Positions 10,189 to 21,300 of a stretch of 64,000 bases of DNA are shown piece after piece. Each line of letters begins with the position of its first letter. The first letter of the stretch is position 1. The stretch comes from Bacteroidales bacterium. GTDB lineage: Bacteria; Bacteroidota; Bacteroidia; Bacteroidales; GCA-2711565. The DNA lies in NCBI GenBank assembly GCA_028280405.1, contig JANQLW010000022.1, forward strand, positions 1 through 64,000. The letters are read 5' to 3'. Below the pieces are notes generated by a model. That model saw only the letters and a program-made list of their open reading frames with translations, searched no databases and had not been told where the DNA came from. A program made the position numbers and the translations under genes.

Positions 10189-11283
10189 ATGATCAATATA
10201 GACAGGTTTAGGAGTTGGAGAATGAAAGGTATTGCTTTAATAACATTCTTCCTGATTTTTTCCTTAGGACTACAAGCAGCTGATCATGGCGATGATCACA
10301 CAAAAAATGCTCATTCAAAAAAAGAATTTAATGCCGGTAAAAAAATTATTGAACACATCGTTGATTCTTATTATTGGCATATTTTGGATTGGAGAGAAAC
10401 TTCTGTGGCCATTCCTCTTCCTGTAATTCTTTATGATGAAGGGAAATTTCACTTCTTTATGTCATCAAAGTTTCACCATGGGCACGACGCTTATAAAGGA
10501 TTTGAAATTGCTCATGACGGACCAAACAAGGGAAAAATCATTAATACGGAAACTCACAAAAAACCTTTAGATTTATCAATTACAAAAAATGCTTTCGCTG
10601 TATTAATCAGTTTGGCTTTAATGCTAATTATTTTCCTAAACGTTGCAAAAAGTTATAAAAAGAGAGCCGGTCATGCTCCAAAAGGTTTACAGTCATTGTT
10701 AGAACCGTTAATTATTTTTATTCGTGATGACATAGCTAAAGCTTCTATTGGGGAAAAGAAATATGAGAAATATACTCCTTTCCTATTAAGTATTTTCTTC
10801 TTTATCTTTTTAAATAATTTATTGGGATTAGTACCATTCTTCCCCGGAGGAGCAAACGTTACAGGAAATATAAGTGTAACGATGGTACTTGCCTTATTTA
10901 CATTTGTGATTACTACAATAAGTGGGAATAAAAACTACTGGACTCATATCATTAACATGCCTGGAGTACCGTGGTGGTTAAAGTTCCCTGTACCACTTAT
11001 GCCTATCATTGAAATTATTGGATTATTTACAAAGCCATTCGTACTTATGGTTCGTTTATTTGCCAATATAACTGCAGGTCACATTGTAGTATTGAGTTTT
11101 GTGAGTTTAATATTCATATTTGGTAATATGAATATTGCATTAGGATATGGAATTTCTGTTTTTTCTGTTGCGTTTGCTGTTTTTATTGGATTACTCGAAT
11201 TGCTTGTTGCTTTCATTCAGGCTTATGTATTTACATTGCTGTCAGCTTTATACTTTGGAATGGCAACAGAAGAACATCATTAA
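10189..11283 (+). CDS. atpB: ATP synthase Fo subunit a
   Basis: Membrane proton-channel subunit. The 364-residue protein is longer than E. coli AtpB because it begins with a signal-peptide-like segment (MKGIALITFFLIFSLGLQAA) and a His/Asp-rich periplasmic stretch before the membrane helices; this extension is usual in Bacteroidetes. The essential arginine is Arg289 in MVRLFANITAGH, and the last helix carries LLVAFIQAYVF. Translation could start at 10189 or at the ATG at 10222, which gives a cleaner signal peptide. It opens the atpBEFHAG cluster; no atpI is visible upstream. Confidence 0.95.
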   Translation: MINIDRFRSWRMKGIALITFFLIFSLGLQAADHGDDHTKNAHSKKEFNAGKKIIEHIVDSYYWHILDWRETSVAIPLPVILYDEGKFHFFMSSKFHHGHDAYKGFEIAHDGPNKGKIINTETHKKPLDLSITKNAFAVLISLALMLIIFLNVAKSYKKRAGHAPKGLQSLLEPLIIFIRDDIAKASIGEKKYEKYTPFLLSIFFFIFLNNLLGLVPFFPGGANVTGNISVTMVLALFTFVITTISGNKNYWTHIINMPGVPWWLKFPVPLMPIIEIIGLFTKPFVLMVRLFANITAGHIVVLSFVSLIFIFGNMNIALGYGISVFSVAFAVFIGLLELLVAFIQAYVFTLLSALYFGMATEEHH

Positions 11284-11306
11284 TATATTTTTAAACTAAT
11301 CAATAA

Positions 11307-11591
<285 letters not shown>

Positions 11592-11600
11592 TTAAAATCT

Positions 11601-11640
11601 ATCCTTTGTAAATGCGGTTGGCATTTACAAAGGATTTTTA
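11601..11640 (+). terminator. Hairpin with T-tract between atpE and atpF
   Basis: A perfect 15-bp stem (11601-11615 with 11621-11635), loop GGTTG, followed by a T-run. It lies within the operon, 21 bases before atpF, and would act as a partial terminator or an RNA-stabilising hairpin that favours subunit c. Confidence 0.8.
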
Positions 11641-11661
11641 ACCAAATCAAATTCAATTGTT

Positions 11662-12156
11662 ATGGAATTAGTAAGCCCCGGTATAGGATTAATATTTTGG
11701 ATGACATTAGGCTTTGGTATTGTACTATTTATACTGAAAAAATTTGCCTGGAAACCTATTTTAAAATCCTTAAAAGATCGTGAAGACAATATTGAGGATG
11801 CGCTGAACGCCGCCAATAAGGCCCGTGAAGAGATGAAACAATTACAGTTCGATAATGAAGCTTTATTGAAAGAAGCAAAAGAAGAGCGGGATGCTATACT
11901 TAGAGATGCCCGTAAAGTAAAAGAATCCATTATTGAAGAATCGAAAACAAAAGCCAATGAAGAAGCCAATCGTATCATTGAAAGTGCAAAAGAAAGCATC
12001 GAAAATGAAAAGATGGCTGCAGTTACCGAACTGAAAAATCAATTGGCAAATCTTTCAATTGAAGTTGCTGAAAAGATATTAAGAGCTGAATTGTCAGAAG
12101 ATAAAAAACAAAAAGAATACGTTCAAAAATTAATTGAAGACGTAAACTTCAACTAA
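11662..12156 (+). CDS. atpF: ATP synthase Fo subunit b
   Basis: Peripheral stalk subunit of 164 residues. One N-terminal membrane helix (GIGLIFWMTLGFGIVLFILKKF) is followed by a long charged coiled coil rich in Ala, Glu, Lys and Arg with the AAN/AREE dimer region, ending near the delta-binding tail. Normal length. The downstream atpH starts 10 bases later. Confidence 0.95.
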   Translation: MELVSPGIGLIFWMTLGFGIVLFILKKFAWKPILKSLKDREDNIEDALNAANKAREEMKQLQFDNEALLKEAKEERDAILRDARKVKESIIEESKTKANEEANRIIESAKESIENEKMAAVTELKNQLANLSIEVAEKILRAELSEDKKQKEYVQKLIEDVNFN

Positions 12157-12166
12157 GCATATTTAG

Positions 12167-12724
12167 ATGAAACAAACAAAATTAGCAAATCGATATGCAA
12201 AAGCGTTATTTGACCTTGCCCTTGAGCAGAAAGTTTTGGATAATGTAGTTGAAGATATGAAACTGGTAATATCGGTTTGTCAGCAAAATAAAGAATTCCA
12301 ACTAATGCTTCAAAGTCCGATTATTTATAAGGATAAAAAAGAAGCGATTTTAAAGGAAATTTTTGAAAAAAGTATGCAGCAAATTTCTCTATTCTTCTTA
12401 TTAATTATTACGAAGAAAAAAAGAGAAGCGATTTTAGAAACCATCGCACATCAATTTGTTGTACTTTATAAAGAATTTAAAAATATTACCACTGCAACGC
12501 TTGGTACGGCAATTCCTTTGGATAAAGCACTTAAGAATAAAATTGTAGGTTTGCTTCAGGAGCAGACCAAAGGAGAAATTGATTTAATCGAGCAGGTGGA
12601 TGAAGATTTAATTGGTGGCTTTGTATTGGGTTATGATGATAAACAATACGATGCCAGCGTTAAAAAACAAATTAAGGAATTGCAACGCAATTTTAGAGAG
12701 AACTTATACATCAGAGAATTTTAA
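12167..12724 (+). CDS. atpH: ATP synthase F1 subunit delta
   Basis: A 185-residue stalk subunit that links subunit b to the alpha subunits. The N-terminal helical domain begins with LANRYAKALFDLALEQ, and the C-terminal block IEQVDEDLIGGFVLGYDDKQYDASVKKQI matches the conserved family signature. It lies between atpF and atpA with short gaps. Confidence 0.95.
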   Translation: MKQTKLANRYAKALFDLALEQKVLDNVVEDMKLVISVCQQNKEFQLMLQSPIIYKDKKEAILKEIFEKSMQQISLFFLLIITKKKREAILETIAHQFVVLYKEFKNITTATLGTAIPLDKALKNKIVGLLQEQTKGEIDLIEQVDEDLIGGFVLGYDDKQYDASVKKQIKELQRNFRENLYIREF

Positions 12725-12749
12725 ATAAGAAATATTAAAAATCAATCAT

Positions 12750-14336
12750 ATGGCAGAGATTAAACCCGCAGAAGTATCCGCAATATTGCGTCAGCAGTTA
12801 GCAGGATTTAAAGATGAGGCCCAATTGGAAGAAGTGGGTACTGTACTTCAAATCGGTGATGGAATTGCACGTATTTATGGTTTAAATAACGCTGAATCAG
12901 GCGAGCTTCTTGAGTTTGAAAAAGGCGGACTGAAAGGAATCGTACTTAACCTTGAAGAAGACAATGTTGGGGCTGTACTTTTGGGAGAGTCAAACGAAAT
13001 CAATGAAGGTGACAAAGTAAAGCGTAGCGGTAAAATTGCTTCTATCGGAGTAGGTGAAGGAATGTTAGGTCGTGTAATCAATACTTTAGGTGAACCTATC
13101 GATGGTAAAGGCGAAATTAAAGGTGAACGTTTCGAAATGCCTTTGGAACGTGTTGCTCCGGGTGTAATTTATCGTCAACCGGTAAATGAACCTTTACAGA
13201 CAGGTTTGAAACCGGTAGATGCGATGATCCCAATTGGGCGTGGACAGCGTGAATTAATCATTGGTGACCGCCAAACAGGTAAAACTGCCATTGCAATTGA
13301 TACCATTATTAACCAGAAAGAATTTTATGATAAAGGTGAGCCTGTTTACTGTATCTATGTTGCCATTGGACAAAAAGGCAGTACAGTAGCAAACCTTCAT
13401 AAAACATTAGAAGATGCAGGTGCTCTTCCATATACAACCATTGTATCTGCAACAGCTTCTGATCCTGCGGCAATGCAGTTCTATGCTCCGTTTACAGGTG
13501 CAGCAATCGGGGAATATTTCCGTGATACCGGACGCCCTGCCCTTGTAATTTATGATGACCTGTCTAAGCAAGCTGTAGCTTATCGTGAAGTATCTCTTCT
13601 ATTAAGAAGACCTCCGGGACGTGAAGCTTATCCCGGTGATGTATTCTATCTACACTCAAGATTATTGGAGCGTGCAGCAAAGATTATCAACTCTGATGAT
13701 GTAGCGAAAAATATGAATGACCTTCCAGAGTCATTAAAAAATAAAGTAAAAGGCGGAGGTTCATTAACGGCTCTTCCAATTATTGAAACTCAAGCCGGTG
13801 ATGTTTCTGCATATATTCCAACCAACGTAATTTCGATTACAGATGGTCAGATCTTCCTGGAATCAGATCTGTTTAACTCAGGTATTCGCCCCGCAATTAA
13901 CGTAGGTATTTCCGTATCACGTGTAGGTGGTAATGCACAGATTAAATCAATGAAGAAAATTGCAGGTACGCTAAAACTTGATCAGGCACAGTATCGCGAG
14001 CTTGAAGCTTTCGCGAAATTTGGTTCGGAATTAGATGCTGCGACTATGAATGTTCTTGAAAAAGGGAAGCGTAATGTGGAAATCCTTAAACAAGGACAAT
14101 ATTCTCCAATGACTGTCGAGAAACAAGTAGCCATTGTTTATTGTGGTACTAAAGGTTTACTAATGGATGTTCCTGTAAAGAGTGTGAAAGATTTCGAAGT
14201 CGAATATTTACACTTCCTTGAAACCAAACATCAGGATGTACTGGATAACCTTAAAGCAGGGAAACTGGAAGATGCAGATCTTAAAGTTTTGGAAACCGTA
14301 GCAAAAGACATTTCTCAGAAATATGCTGAGAAATAA
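12750..14336 (+). CDS. atpA: ATP synthase F1 subunit alpha
   Basis: Non-catalytic nucleotide-binding subunit of the F1 head, 528 residues. The Walker A loop GDRQTGKT lies at residues 172-179. The region [19 protein letters not shown] is the conserved alpha/beta signature, and [20 protein letters not shown] is intact. Normal length, with a Bacteroidetes-like C-terminal tail. Confidence 0.98.
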   Translation: MAEIKPAEVSAILRQQLAGFKDEAQLEEVGTVLQIGDGIARIYGLNNAESGELLEFEKGGLKGIVLNLEEDNVGAVLLGESNEINEGDKVKRSGKIASIGVGEGMLGRVINTLGEPIDGKGEIKGERFEMPLERVAPGVIYRQPVNEPLQTGLKPVDAMIPIGRGQRELIIGDRQTGKTAIAIDTIINQKEFYDKGEPVYCIYVAIGQKGSTVANLHKTLEDAGALPYTTIVSATASDPAAMQFYAPFTGAAIGEYFRDTGRPALVIYDDLSKQAVAYREVSLLLRRPPGREAYPGDVFYLHSRLLERAAKIINSDDVAKNMNDLPESLKNKVKGGGSLTALPIIETQAGDVSAYIPTNVISITDGQIFLESDLFNSGIRPAINVGISVSRVGGNAQIKSMKKIAGTLKLDQAQYRELEAFAKFGSELDAATMNVLEKGKRNVEILKQGQYSPMTVEKQVAIVYCGTKGLLMDVPVKSVKDFEVEYLHFLETKHQDVLDNLKAGKLEDADLKVLETVAKDISQKYAEK

Positions 14337-14367
14337 AATAAATTAAGAAAAACAAAACAGTATATAA

Positions 14368-15249
14368 ATGCCAAGTTTAAAAGAAGTACGTACGAGAATA
14401 GATTCCGTTAAGTCGACTCAACAAATTACGAGTGCGATGAAGATGGTGGCTGCCTCTAAATTAAGAAGGGCACAAAATGCAATTCTTAAGATGCGCCCCT
14501 ATGCTTCCAAGCTTAACGAAATTCTTCAAAACTTGAGCAACAGCATTGACAATAGTTCCGAAGGTGCTTATTCAGCAATTCGTCCGGTCGATAAAGTACT
14601 TATTATAAGTATTGCTTCTAACCGCGGGCTTTGTGGAGCCTTCAATGCAAATGTTATCAAAGAAACCCATAAAAGAATTACTGAAACTTATCAAAGACAG
14701 AATGAAGCAGGTAATGTATTTGTTTATTGCTTTGGTAAAAAGGTAAACGATTTCTTTGGATCCAAAGAGGGATATAAAGTTTCCAATACTAATATTGAGA
14801 TTTTTGATGACTTAAGTTTCGAAAATGTTGTTCCATTAGCAGAACAAGTCATGGAAGATTTTACTTCTAAGAAATATGATAAAATTGAAATTATTTATAA
14901 TCAGTTTAAAAATGCTGCGACTCAAAGATTGATTTCAGAACAATACTTGCCTATTCAATCTAATGAAGAAGATGTAACTAATTTAGCTGCTGATTATATT
15001 TTTGAACCAAATAAAGAAGATATCGTTCGTGAGTTGATCCCAAAATCATTGAAAATACAGCTTTATAAAGCACTATTGGATTCATTTGCTTCTGAGCATG
15101 GTGCTCGTATGACTGCTATGCATAAAGCAACCGATAATGCCGAAGAGTTGTTGAAAGACCTTCAGTTAACCTATAACAAAGCCCGTCAGGCTTCTATTAC
15201 CAATGAAATTCTGGAAATTGTAAGTGGTGCTGAAGCATTGAAAGGATAA
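14368..15249 (+). CDS. atpG: ATP synthase F1 subunit gamma
   Basis: Central rotor shaft, 293 residues. The N-terminal helix LKEVRTRIDSVKSTQQITSA and the C-terminal helix with MHKATDNAEELLKDLQLTYNKARQASIT are the conserved coiled-coil ends that insert into the alpha/beta hexamer. Last gene of the atpBEFHAG cluster; a hairpin repeat follows. Confidence 0.97.
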   Translation: MPSLKEVRTRIDSVKSTQQITSAMKMVAASKLRRAQNAILKMRPYASKLNEILQNLSNSIDNSSEGAYSAIRPVDKVLIISIASNRGLCGAFNANVIKETHKRITETYQRQNEAGNVFVYCFGKKVNDFFGSKEGYKVSNTNIEIFDDLSFENVVPLAEQVMEDFTSKKYDKIEIIYNQFKNAATQRLISEQYLPIQSNEEDVTNLAADYIFEPNKEDIVRELIPKSLKIQLYKALLDSFASEHGARMTAMHKATDNAEELLKDLQLTYNKARQASITNEILEIVSGAEALKG

Positions 15250-15301
15250 TAAAAAAATATCATTTATTATTAAAAAGAGATTTCAATTTTGAAGTGGTAG
15301 A

Positions 15302-15383
15302 GGGAAGCCATCCTAATTATTTTTAAGCAAATGTCTAAGGTTCAAACTATAGTAATTGTTTGTGAGTGAAAGGATGGCTTCCC
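15302..15383. repeat. Dispersed hairpin repeat, copy 2
   Basis: GGGAAGCCATCCT (15302-15314) and AGGATGGCTTCCC (15371-15383) are a perfect 13-bp inverted repeat around 56 bases. Stem sequence and loop length match the element at 92-178, but the loop sequences differ. It lies between the convergent atpG and TlpA-like genes. Confidence 0.65.
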
Positions 15384-15425
15384 ATATCCCGAAGATGCTG
15401 TCCCTTTTTATTGGTTTCTTTCAAA

Positions 15426-16721
15426 TTATTTAATATCCATCATTACAAAAACTTCCAACTCTCTTTCTTCAATAGCTAAATCCAATCCATATTCTTTTAA
15501 TGCCTTTTTCATTTCTTTATAATCCGTAGTCTTGGCATTAATGTCAATATTGATTTTTCCTTCAATACCCGTTTCATCAAGTATGAATCTTATTTCCGGA
15601 GTTGATAAACAGTTTCTCAATTTTTTTATAAATCTGGTAAAAGGAATATTTTCATAATTTATAAAAAAGGCTGTCGCATTCGCCACTGGTTTACCTCCTT
15701 TGCTGGATAGTCTGTCCAACTTATGGTCATCTTTAATTTTTTTGAGAACATATACCTTAAGCTTTCTTTTTTCTTTTTTTATAGTATAATTGAAGGCTTC
15801 TTCCAAATCTTTTTGCATTATTTTTCTGGCCTCTTTCTGAAGTTCTTTATACTCCTTATTTTCATCATTTGCAGATATGATTTCATAGCAATATGGATTT
15901 GATAAATTTTCTTTATCCAGGACTTCTATTTTTGCTATTTGCCCTGATAAAGGAAAATCATAAACATACCGATAAAGGGATAAAGCATGGATATTAATAA
16001 ATCTCAATCCAAACGTTCTATCATCCTCCCGGGGTGCTTTAGTTTTTATATCCCGCTTGTATTCTTCCATTTTCCCGGATAATACAGACTGGAATTTTTC
16101 ACCAACATTTTTTCGTAAAATAGTATTGTTTAATTGTAATTTGCTAAAATCACTTACAAATTCAAATGACTTCTTATTTTCATTTCTTAGTTTTTCGAGT
16201 ACCTCAATCTCACCATTTAACACTGCTTTTATATGATCACTATTTACATCATCTTTGTCAGTAATAGCTATTAATTTCCCTTTGTAAATCCATATTTTCT
16301 TGTTCGTATTAAATAAATCTAAGATTTCGCTGGCTTCTGATTCACTTGCACTTGGCAAAATCAGATCCTGCTGCTTTTTTATCCGGGTAAAAATATTCTC
16401 CACATCTTCTGTTTTGTCTGAGGTAAAAGGTAAAATTTGAATTTTTCCGTCAAACTCTCTTTGTAGCTTATCCAACCTTGGAAAGTCTTTAATACAGGGG
16501 AATCACCACTTAGCCCAAAAATCAAGGATGACAAGCTTATCTTTGAGATTTTTCAACTCTATCTCTTTAGCAGGGTAGTTCACCATATTTGAAAATTTCA
16601 AATTAGGTACATCATCCCCTATTTTAAGTACTTTCTTTTCAAGATTATTTTGAGCAAACAATGTGATGGAAAATACGGTGAAAGCAAAAATTATTGTTTT
16701 TCTAAAAATTCCTTTTTTCAT
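15426..16721 (-). CDS. TlpA-like thioredoxin, in-frame TGA at redox Cys
   Basis: Read as one frame of 431 codons: a signal peptide (residues 1-23), then a TlpA/redoxin-like domain with LKNLKDKLVILDFWAKW, codon 73 TGA (16503-16505), then FPCIKDFPRLDKLQ. The usual motif at this place is W-C-x-x-C, so TGA replaces the N-terminal redox Cys and the second Cys remains. The frame is open on both sides: 72 residues before, 358 after. The long C-terminal part (about residues 170-431) is a domain I do not recognise. Related TlpA-like proteins often accompany SusCD loci in Bacteroidetes, and this gene follows susD by about 150 bases. Either the TGA is read as selenocysteine, or the gene is a recent nonsense mutant, or the base is wrong; I see no convincing SECIS hairpin and no sel genes in the window. 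Confidence 0.65.
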
Positions 16722-16835
16722 CTGTCTATAATTTTATTTGTTCTTGTTTGAAATGATTTATGCGATAATCAGCCTTTTGACAGGCAAACCCGTTATAGAG
16801 ATATAGAATAGCGCAGGTACAACCTGCTTTTATAA

Positions 16836-16864
16836 GTTCGACTGAGGCGGAGCCTCAGCCGAAC
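16836..16864 (-). terminator. Hairpin between susD and the TlpA-like gene
   Basis: GTTCG-A-CTGAGGC and GCCTCAG-C-CGAAC pair around GGA with a single mismatch. There is no good T-tract, so it is a processing hairpin or REP-type repeat, not a clear terminator. Confidence 0.45.
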
Positions 16865-16872
16865 AGCTATTT

Positions 16873-18306
16873 TTAATTGTATCCGGGATTTTGAGTTATG
16901 TTCAGGTTATTTTCGATCTCTGATTGTGGGATTGGATACAACATATCTGTTTCCTGCCAGTCTTTGGTGCCAAAGCCTGATAAGACTGCCCCGGCCTTGC
17001 CTGTTCGTATCAGGTCAAACCAGCGATGCCCCCATTCGGTAAAAAGTTCTATTCGTCTTTCATGCTCAATGGCCAATAGTAATGAAGCCTGATCAGTGGC
17101 TGTTGTATTTTCTAAACCGGCACGATTACGGATCATATTTAAATCGGCCTGTGCACCTGTAATATTTCCTTGTTGTGCACGAGCTTCGGCACGGATGAGG
17201 TATTGTTCAGCCAAACGTAATATGGTTGTATACTCCGTGATCGGGTCGTCCCATTTCGAGACCTTATATTTAAACGGGAAATAATATACAACTTCATTAT
17301 AGATCATACTATCTATCCAATTGCTTCTTCGGGAATCTCCATTTTCAAAACTTTTTACAAAATGATCTGTCAGTACTGCATACCTGGGTGTTGGAACTGG
17401 TATATAGGTACTGGCTTCCTCAGTCCTGCCATGTCCGTCTACAGTCATTAGTTGCCAGATGGCTTCCGAGTTGTTTTTTAAAAATACATTGTTCAATACT
17501 TCCAACTCATAAGTTCCTGTATTTTGGATGACTTTGGAAGCTTCCGTTTCTGCCTTTGCCCAATCTTTTGTATACAAATAGGTCCTTGCAAGGAGAGCCG
17601 TAGCGGCGAATTGATTGGGCTGTACCCGTTCCTCACCGGAATACGAATAATCTTCGGCCAACAAAGCTTGTGCATCTGTTAAATCCTGGATGATTTTTTC
17701 ATAGACAAGGGCAACCGCATCACGCTTTACCACATTATTGGCCAAATAATCAGTCGTACTGATATAAGGAATGTCTCCAAAAAGGTTCACCAGGTAAAAA
17801 TGGAAAAAGGCCCGTATGAACTTGGCTTCTCCGGTTAATTGCTTAGCGGTATTCTCTCTGATTTGATCAGAATTGGCCAGCCCTTCCAATACAGAATTGG
17901 CATAATAAATGTAGGTATAGGCTTCATCCCATAAGACGGTAATGTTTGTCATAACAGGGTTAAGACTATTATTATTTATATCAAGATAATCAATATTGCT
18001 ATTAAATTCGTAAACATTTAGCAGTTCATCTGAGGATAAAGCTGTTATAAAGGAAACACTACGGGTACCTCCATTCACAATTCTGGCCCCATTATTCATT
18101 TCCGAATAAATACCCTGAATGGCAGAAATGGCTGTCCCGTCATCAGCGAAAACGGTTTCACTTACGACTTCCGAAACGGGAGGAGCAATCTGCACAAAAT
18201 CATTGCATGAGCTGATTGTTAGTATTATAGAAAATAGCATTATCCAATTCCGGAAAGAGTTTAACTGAACAATAGTTTTCTTTGGATATATATATAATTT
18301 TTTCAT
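16873..18306 (-). CDS. SusD/RagB-family nutrient-binding lipoprotein
   Basis: Outer-surface lipoprotein that works with the SusC-type transporter encoded 11 bases upstream. The 477-residue protein has a lipobox (ILTISSC) near residue 34, the TPR-like SusD helical core (LWDEAYTYIYYANSVLEGL, AKFIRAFFHFYLVNLFGDIP) and the C-terminal RagB block (RLAEQYLIRAEARAQQGN, ERRIELFTEWGHRWFDLIRTG). Length is usual. No glycoside hydrolase or peptidase accompanies the pair, so the substrate cannot be inferred. Confidence 0.93.
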   Translation of the reverse strand: MKKLYIYPKKTIVQLNSFRNWIMLFSIILTISSCNDFVQIAPPVSEVVSETVFADDGTAISAIQGIYSEMNNGARIVNGGTRSVSFITALSSDELLNVYEFNSNIDYLDINNNSLNPVMTNITVLWDEAYTYIYYANSVLEGLANSDQIRENTAKQLTGEAKFIRAFFHFYLVNLFGDIPYISTTDYLANNVVKRDAVALVYEKIIQDLTDAQALLAEDYSYSGEERVQPNQFAATALLARTYLYTKDWAKAETEASKVIQNTGTYELEVLNNVFLKNNSEAIWQLMTVDGHGRTEEASTYIPVPTPRYAVLTDHFVKSFENGDSRRSNWIDSMIYNEVVYYFPFKYKVSKWDDPITEYTTILRLAEQYLIRAEARAQQGNITGAQADLNMIRNRAGLENTTATDQASLLLAIEHERRIELFTEWGHRWFDLIRTGKAGAVLSGFGTKDWQETDMLYPIPQSEIENNLNITQNPGYN

Positions 18307-18317
18307 TTCTTCTCTCT

Positions 18318-21300
18318 TTAAAATTTAACATTAATACCGGCAGTAATAAATCGTAATGGAGGTAATAATGCCCCGACAGCATTAGGATCCAATCCGATAT
18401 AATTTGTAATGGTAAACAGGTTTTGCCCCTGAACATAAAGCCTGAGGTTTTGAACGCCTAATTTCTTTATGACTTTTTTGGGGAAATCATAGGCTAAAGA
18501 AACACTTTGAAGACGAATATACGAGGCATCCTGTATGAAGTTTGTTCCTCTATAGGTTCGACCAAAACGATAAGGATCCCTTGCATCACGTGCCCATGAA
18601 TATTTCTGGATATCCGTAATGTCTCCAGGGTTTTGCCATCTGTTTTCATGATAAAAAGCAGGAAAATTTTTTCTTGTGCCGCCAGGCTGTCCAAAAATAC
18701 CCAAATAGCTCCGTCCTGTTTGTTTTTTGAATTGGAAGAAAAAGTCCAGTTGCAGACCTTTGTAGCTGATGGAATTGTTAAGCCCCCCATAGTAATCTAC
18801 AGAAATATTGTAGCCAGGTTGTAGATCTTCAGGAGAAGTAATTCTGCCGTCATCGTTCACATCTTCATATTCATACAAGCCGGTTTCAGGATCAACACCG
18901 ATATACCTAAAACCCTTACGGTTAAACATAGATTCCCCTACTACATATTCCTGATCAAACGGTGTGCCTTCTATACCAGGAAAAACGACCAGTTTATTGC
19001 GCTCAAAAGAAATGTTAAAGCTGGTAGTCCATTTCACATTTTTGGTATGGATATTTTGAGAAGAGATTTCGATCTCCAAGCCCTTATTTTGAACAGTGGC
19101 AGGAAAATTGGATTGAACAGAACCAAAGCCTGTAGTCCCGGCTAATGACTTTCCAACCAATTGATTGGAAGAACGGTTTCTATAATAACTGGCAGCCAGG
19201 TAGAGCCGTTCTTCAAAAAAACCCAACTCCAGGGCTAATTCAAATTTCCTGACCGTTTCCCATCCGAATTCAGGATTGGCAAGACGGGTCGGAATTAAGC
19301 CCACAGAAGTCACATAAGCGTATCTTGTAGGAGAATAGCTTTCCAAGTATTGGTAATCTCCGATCTGGTCACTACCGGTTACCCCATAACTGGCACGCAG
19401 TTTCCCGAAACTAAGAAAGCCCAGACTATTTTTAACAAAGCTTTCATTTGAAAAAATCCAGGCTGCTCCGATTGCTCCGAAATTGGCAAATTGTTTACCG
19501 GCTCCAAAACGGCTGGAACCGTCCCTTCTTCCGGTAAGATTTAAAATGTATTTTTCCTTATAATTATAATTAAGCCGTCCAAAAATGGCGTTATACTTGT
19601 ATTCTGAAAAACTGGTCCGGTTGATGTTTGTATTTGGAGCCGCTTGAATATTATCCAACAGGGCATCACTGCTGTACCCCCAAGCCGTTATACTTTCTTT
19701 TTCATTGGTTGAAGATTGAAAACTGATACCTCCTAAAAACCGGAGAACACCCGCTCCAATATTTTTTTTGTAGGCTATTTGTGGCTCTATACTCCAGGTT
19801 TCATTCCAGGCATTCCCAAAAACAGAACCCCCTGTTGGATCGTTTCTGGGATTTTGAGCGCTTATTGGGATTTTTCTTATTTCATCCATGCTTACATAGG
19901 AATAACCTGCATCCAACTTAAGATTTAATGCAGGCAGGATTTTATAGGCTAAGGACGTATTGGTGATCAAGTTGCGGGTGATCCCTTTATAAGCTTTTGA
20001 AAGTGCAGCATAAGGAGGGTCACCGGGCCCATACCTGTATTCCTCAAAATTATGATTTCCTTCTTCATCAAAAGGTTCCGGAGAATGAGCGACCAGTGTA
20101 AATGCCTGCCTAGCAAAAGCTGCTGTTGGTAAATTACTATTCTGGAATACATAATTGACCGAAAAAGAGGCATTGAGTTTCCGATCTATCGATTGATGAT
20201 TAAGCGTTAACAGACCGGCACCCCTTTTAAGTGCAAAGTCGCCCGGATATACCGTCGTTTCCTTATAATAAGATCCATTGAAAAGATAATTTGTAGTAGC
20301 ATTTCCCCCAGAGATGGATAATTGGGTATTTGATCTCTTAGAAGTACCGCCAATCAATTCTTCCTGCCAATCGGTATATCTACCCTGATCCCAAACAAAT
20401 AAGTCATGGAGAAAGGGTTTTATACGATCAGGGATAGGATCAAAACCAATACTTGCATAGGATTCTTTTATCATTTCAATGTACTGATCAGTCGTTAACA
20501 TATCTATTTTTTTCGGAACCTTTCCAAAGCTATAGGATTGATCCAGTGTAACCGTTGTTTTCCCGGATTTTCCCTTTTTAGTTGTAATCAACACAACGCC
20601 GTTCGCCCCTCTTGAACCGTAAATGGCCGTAGCATCCGCATCTTTTAATATTTCTATGCTTTCAATGTCAGCAGGATTAATATAATTGATTGGCAAAATA
20701 GTTGCGTTGTAAACATCACTACTTGCAAAAGGTGAATTTAAGGGATCGGAAGGATAAGGCACACCATTTACAATAAATAAAGGATCATTCCCATCATCTC
20801 TAATACTATTCCGTCCCCTGATTTGGATCTCAACACCACCTCCGGGAACCCCGCTTCTATCAAATATATTGACACCGGGCATTCTGCCCTGTAAAGCTTG
20901 CAAGGGAGTTGTTACCGTTTGATTTTCAATTTGTTTGGCATCTATTCTGGAGATATTTCCGGTTTTTTCTCTTTCCTTCACCGTATAATATCCTGCATTA
21001 ATGGTTACACCTTCCAATTCGGTGGCAGATTGTTCCAACGTAACATTAATGGTGGTCTTATTGTCTACTATAATTTCCTGTTTGGCAAAACCTACATAAG
21101 AAAATACCAATACTGTTTTTGAATCAGGAACTGTAATTGAATATTCACCATCAACATTAGTGGTTACACCCGTAAAAGTTCCCTTTATCATTACGGTAGC
21201 ACTGGGTAAAGCTTTACCTTCTGAGTCGGTCACTTTTCCACTAATTTCGATCTCGGACAAAGGTGTCAGCACAATGGTACTTTCAATAATGGCATAAGTA

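Noticed and set aside
16476-16502. bSECIS hairpin after the TGA in the TlpA-like gene
   Set aside because: A loop with GG exists at a plausible distance, but the stem has only about three pairs; too weak to annotate.
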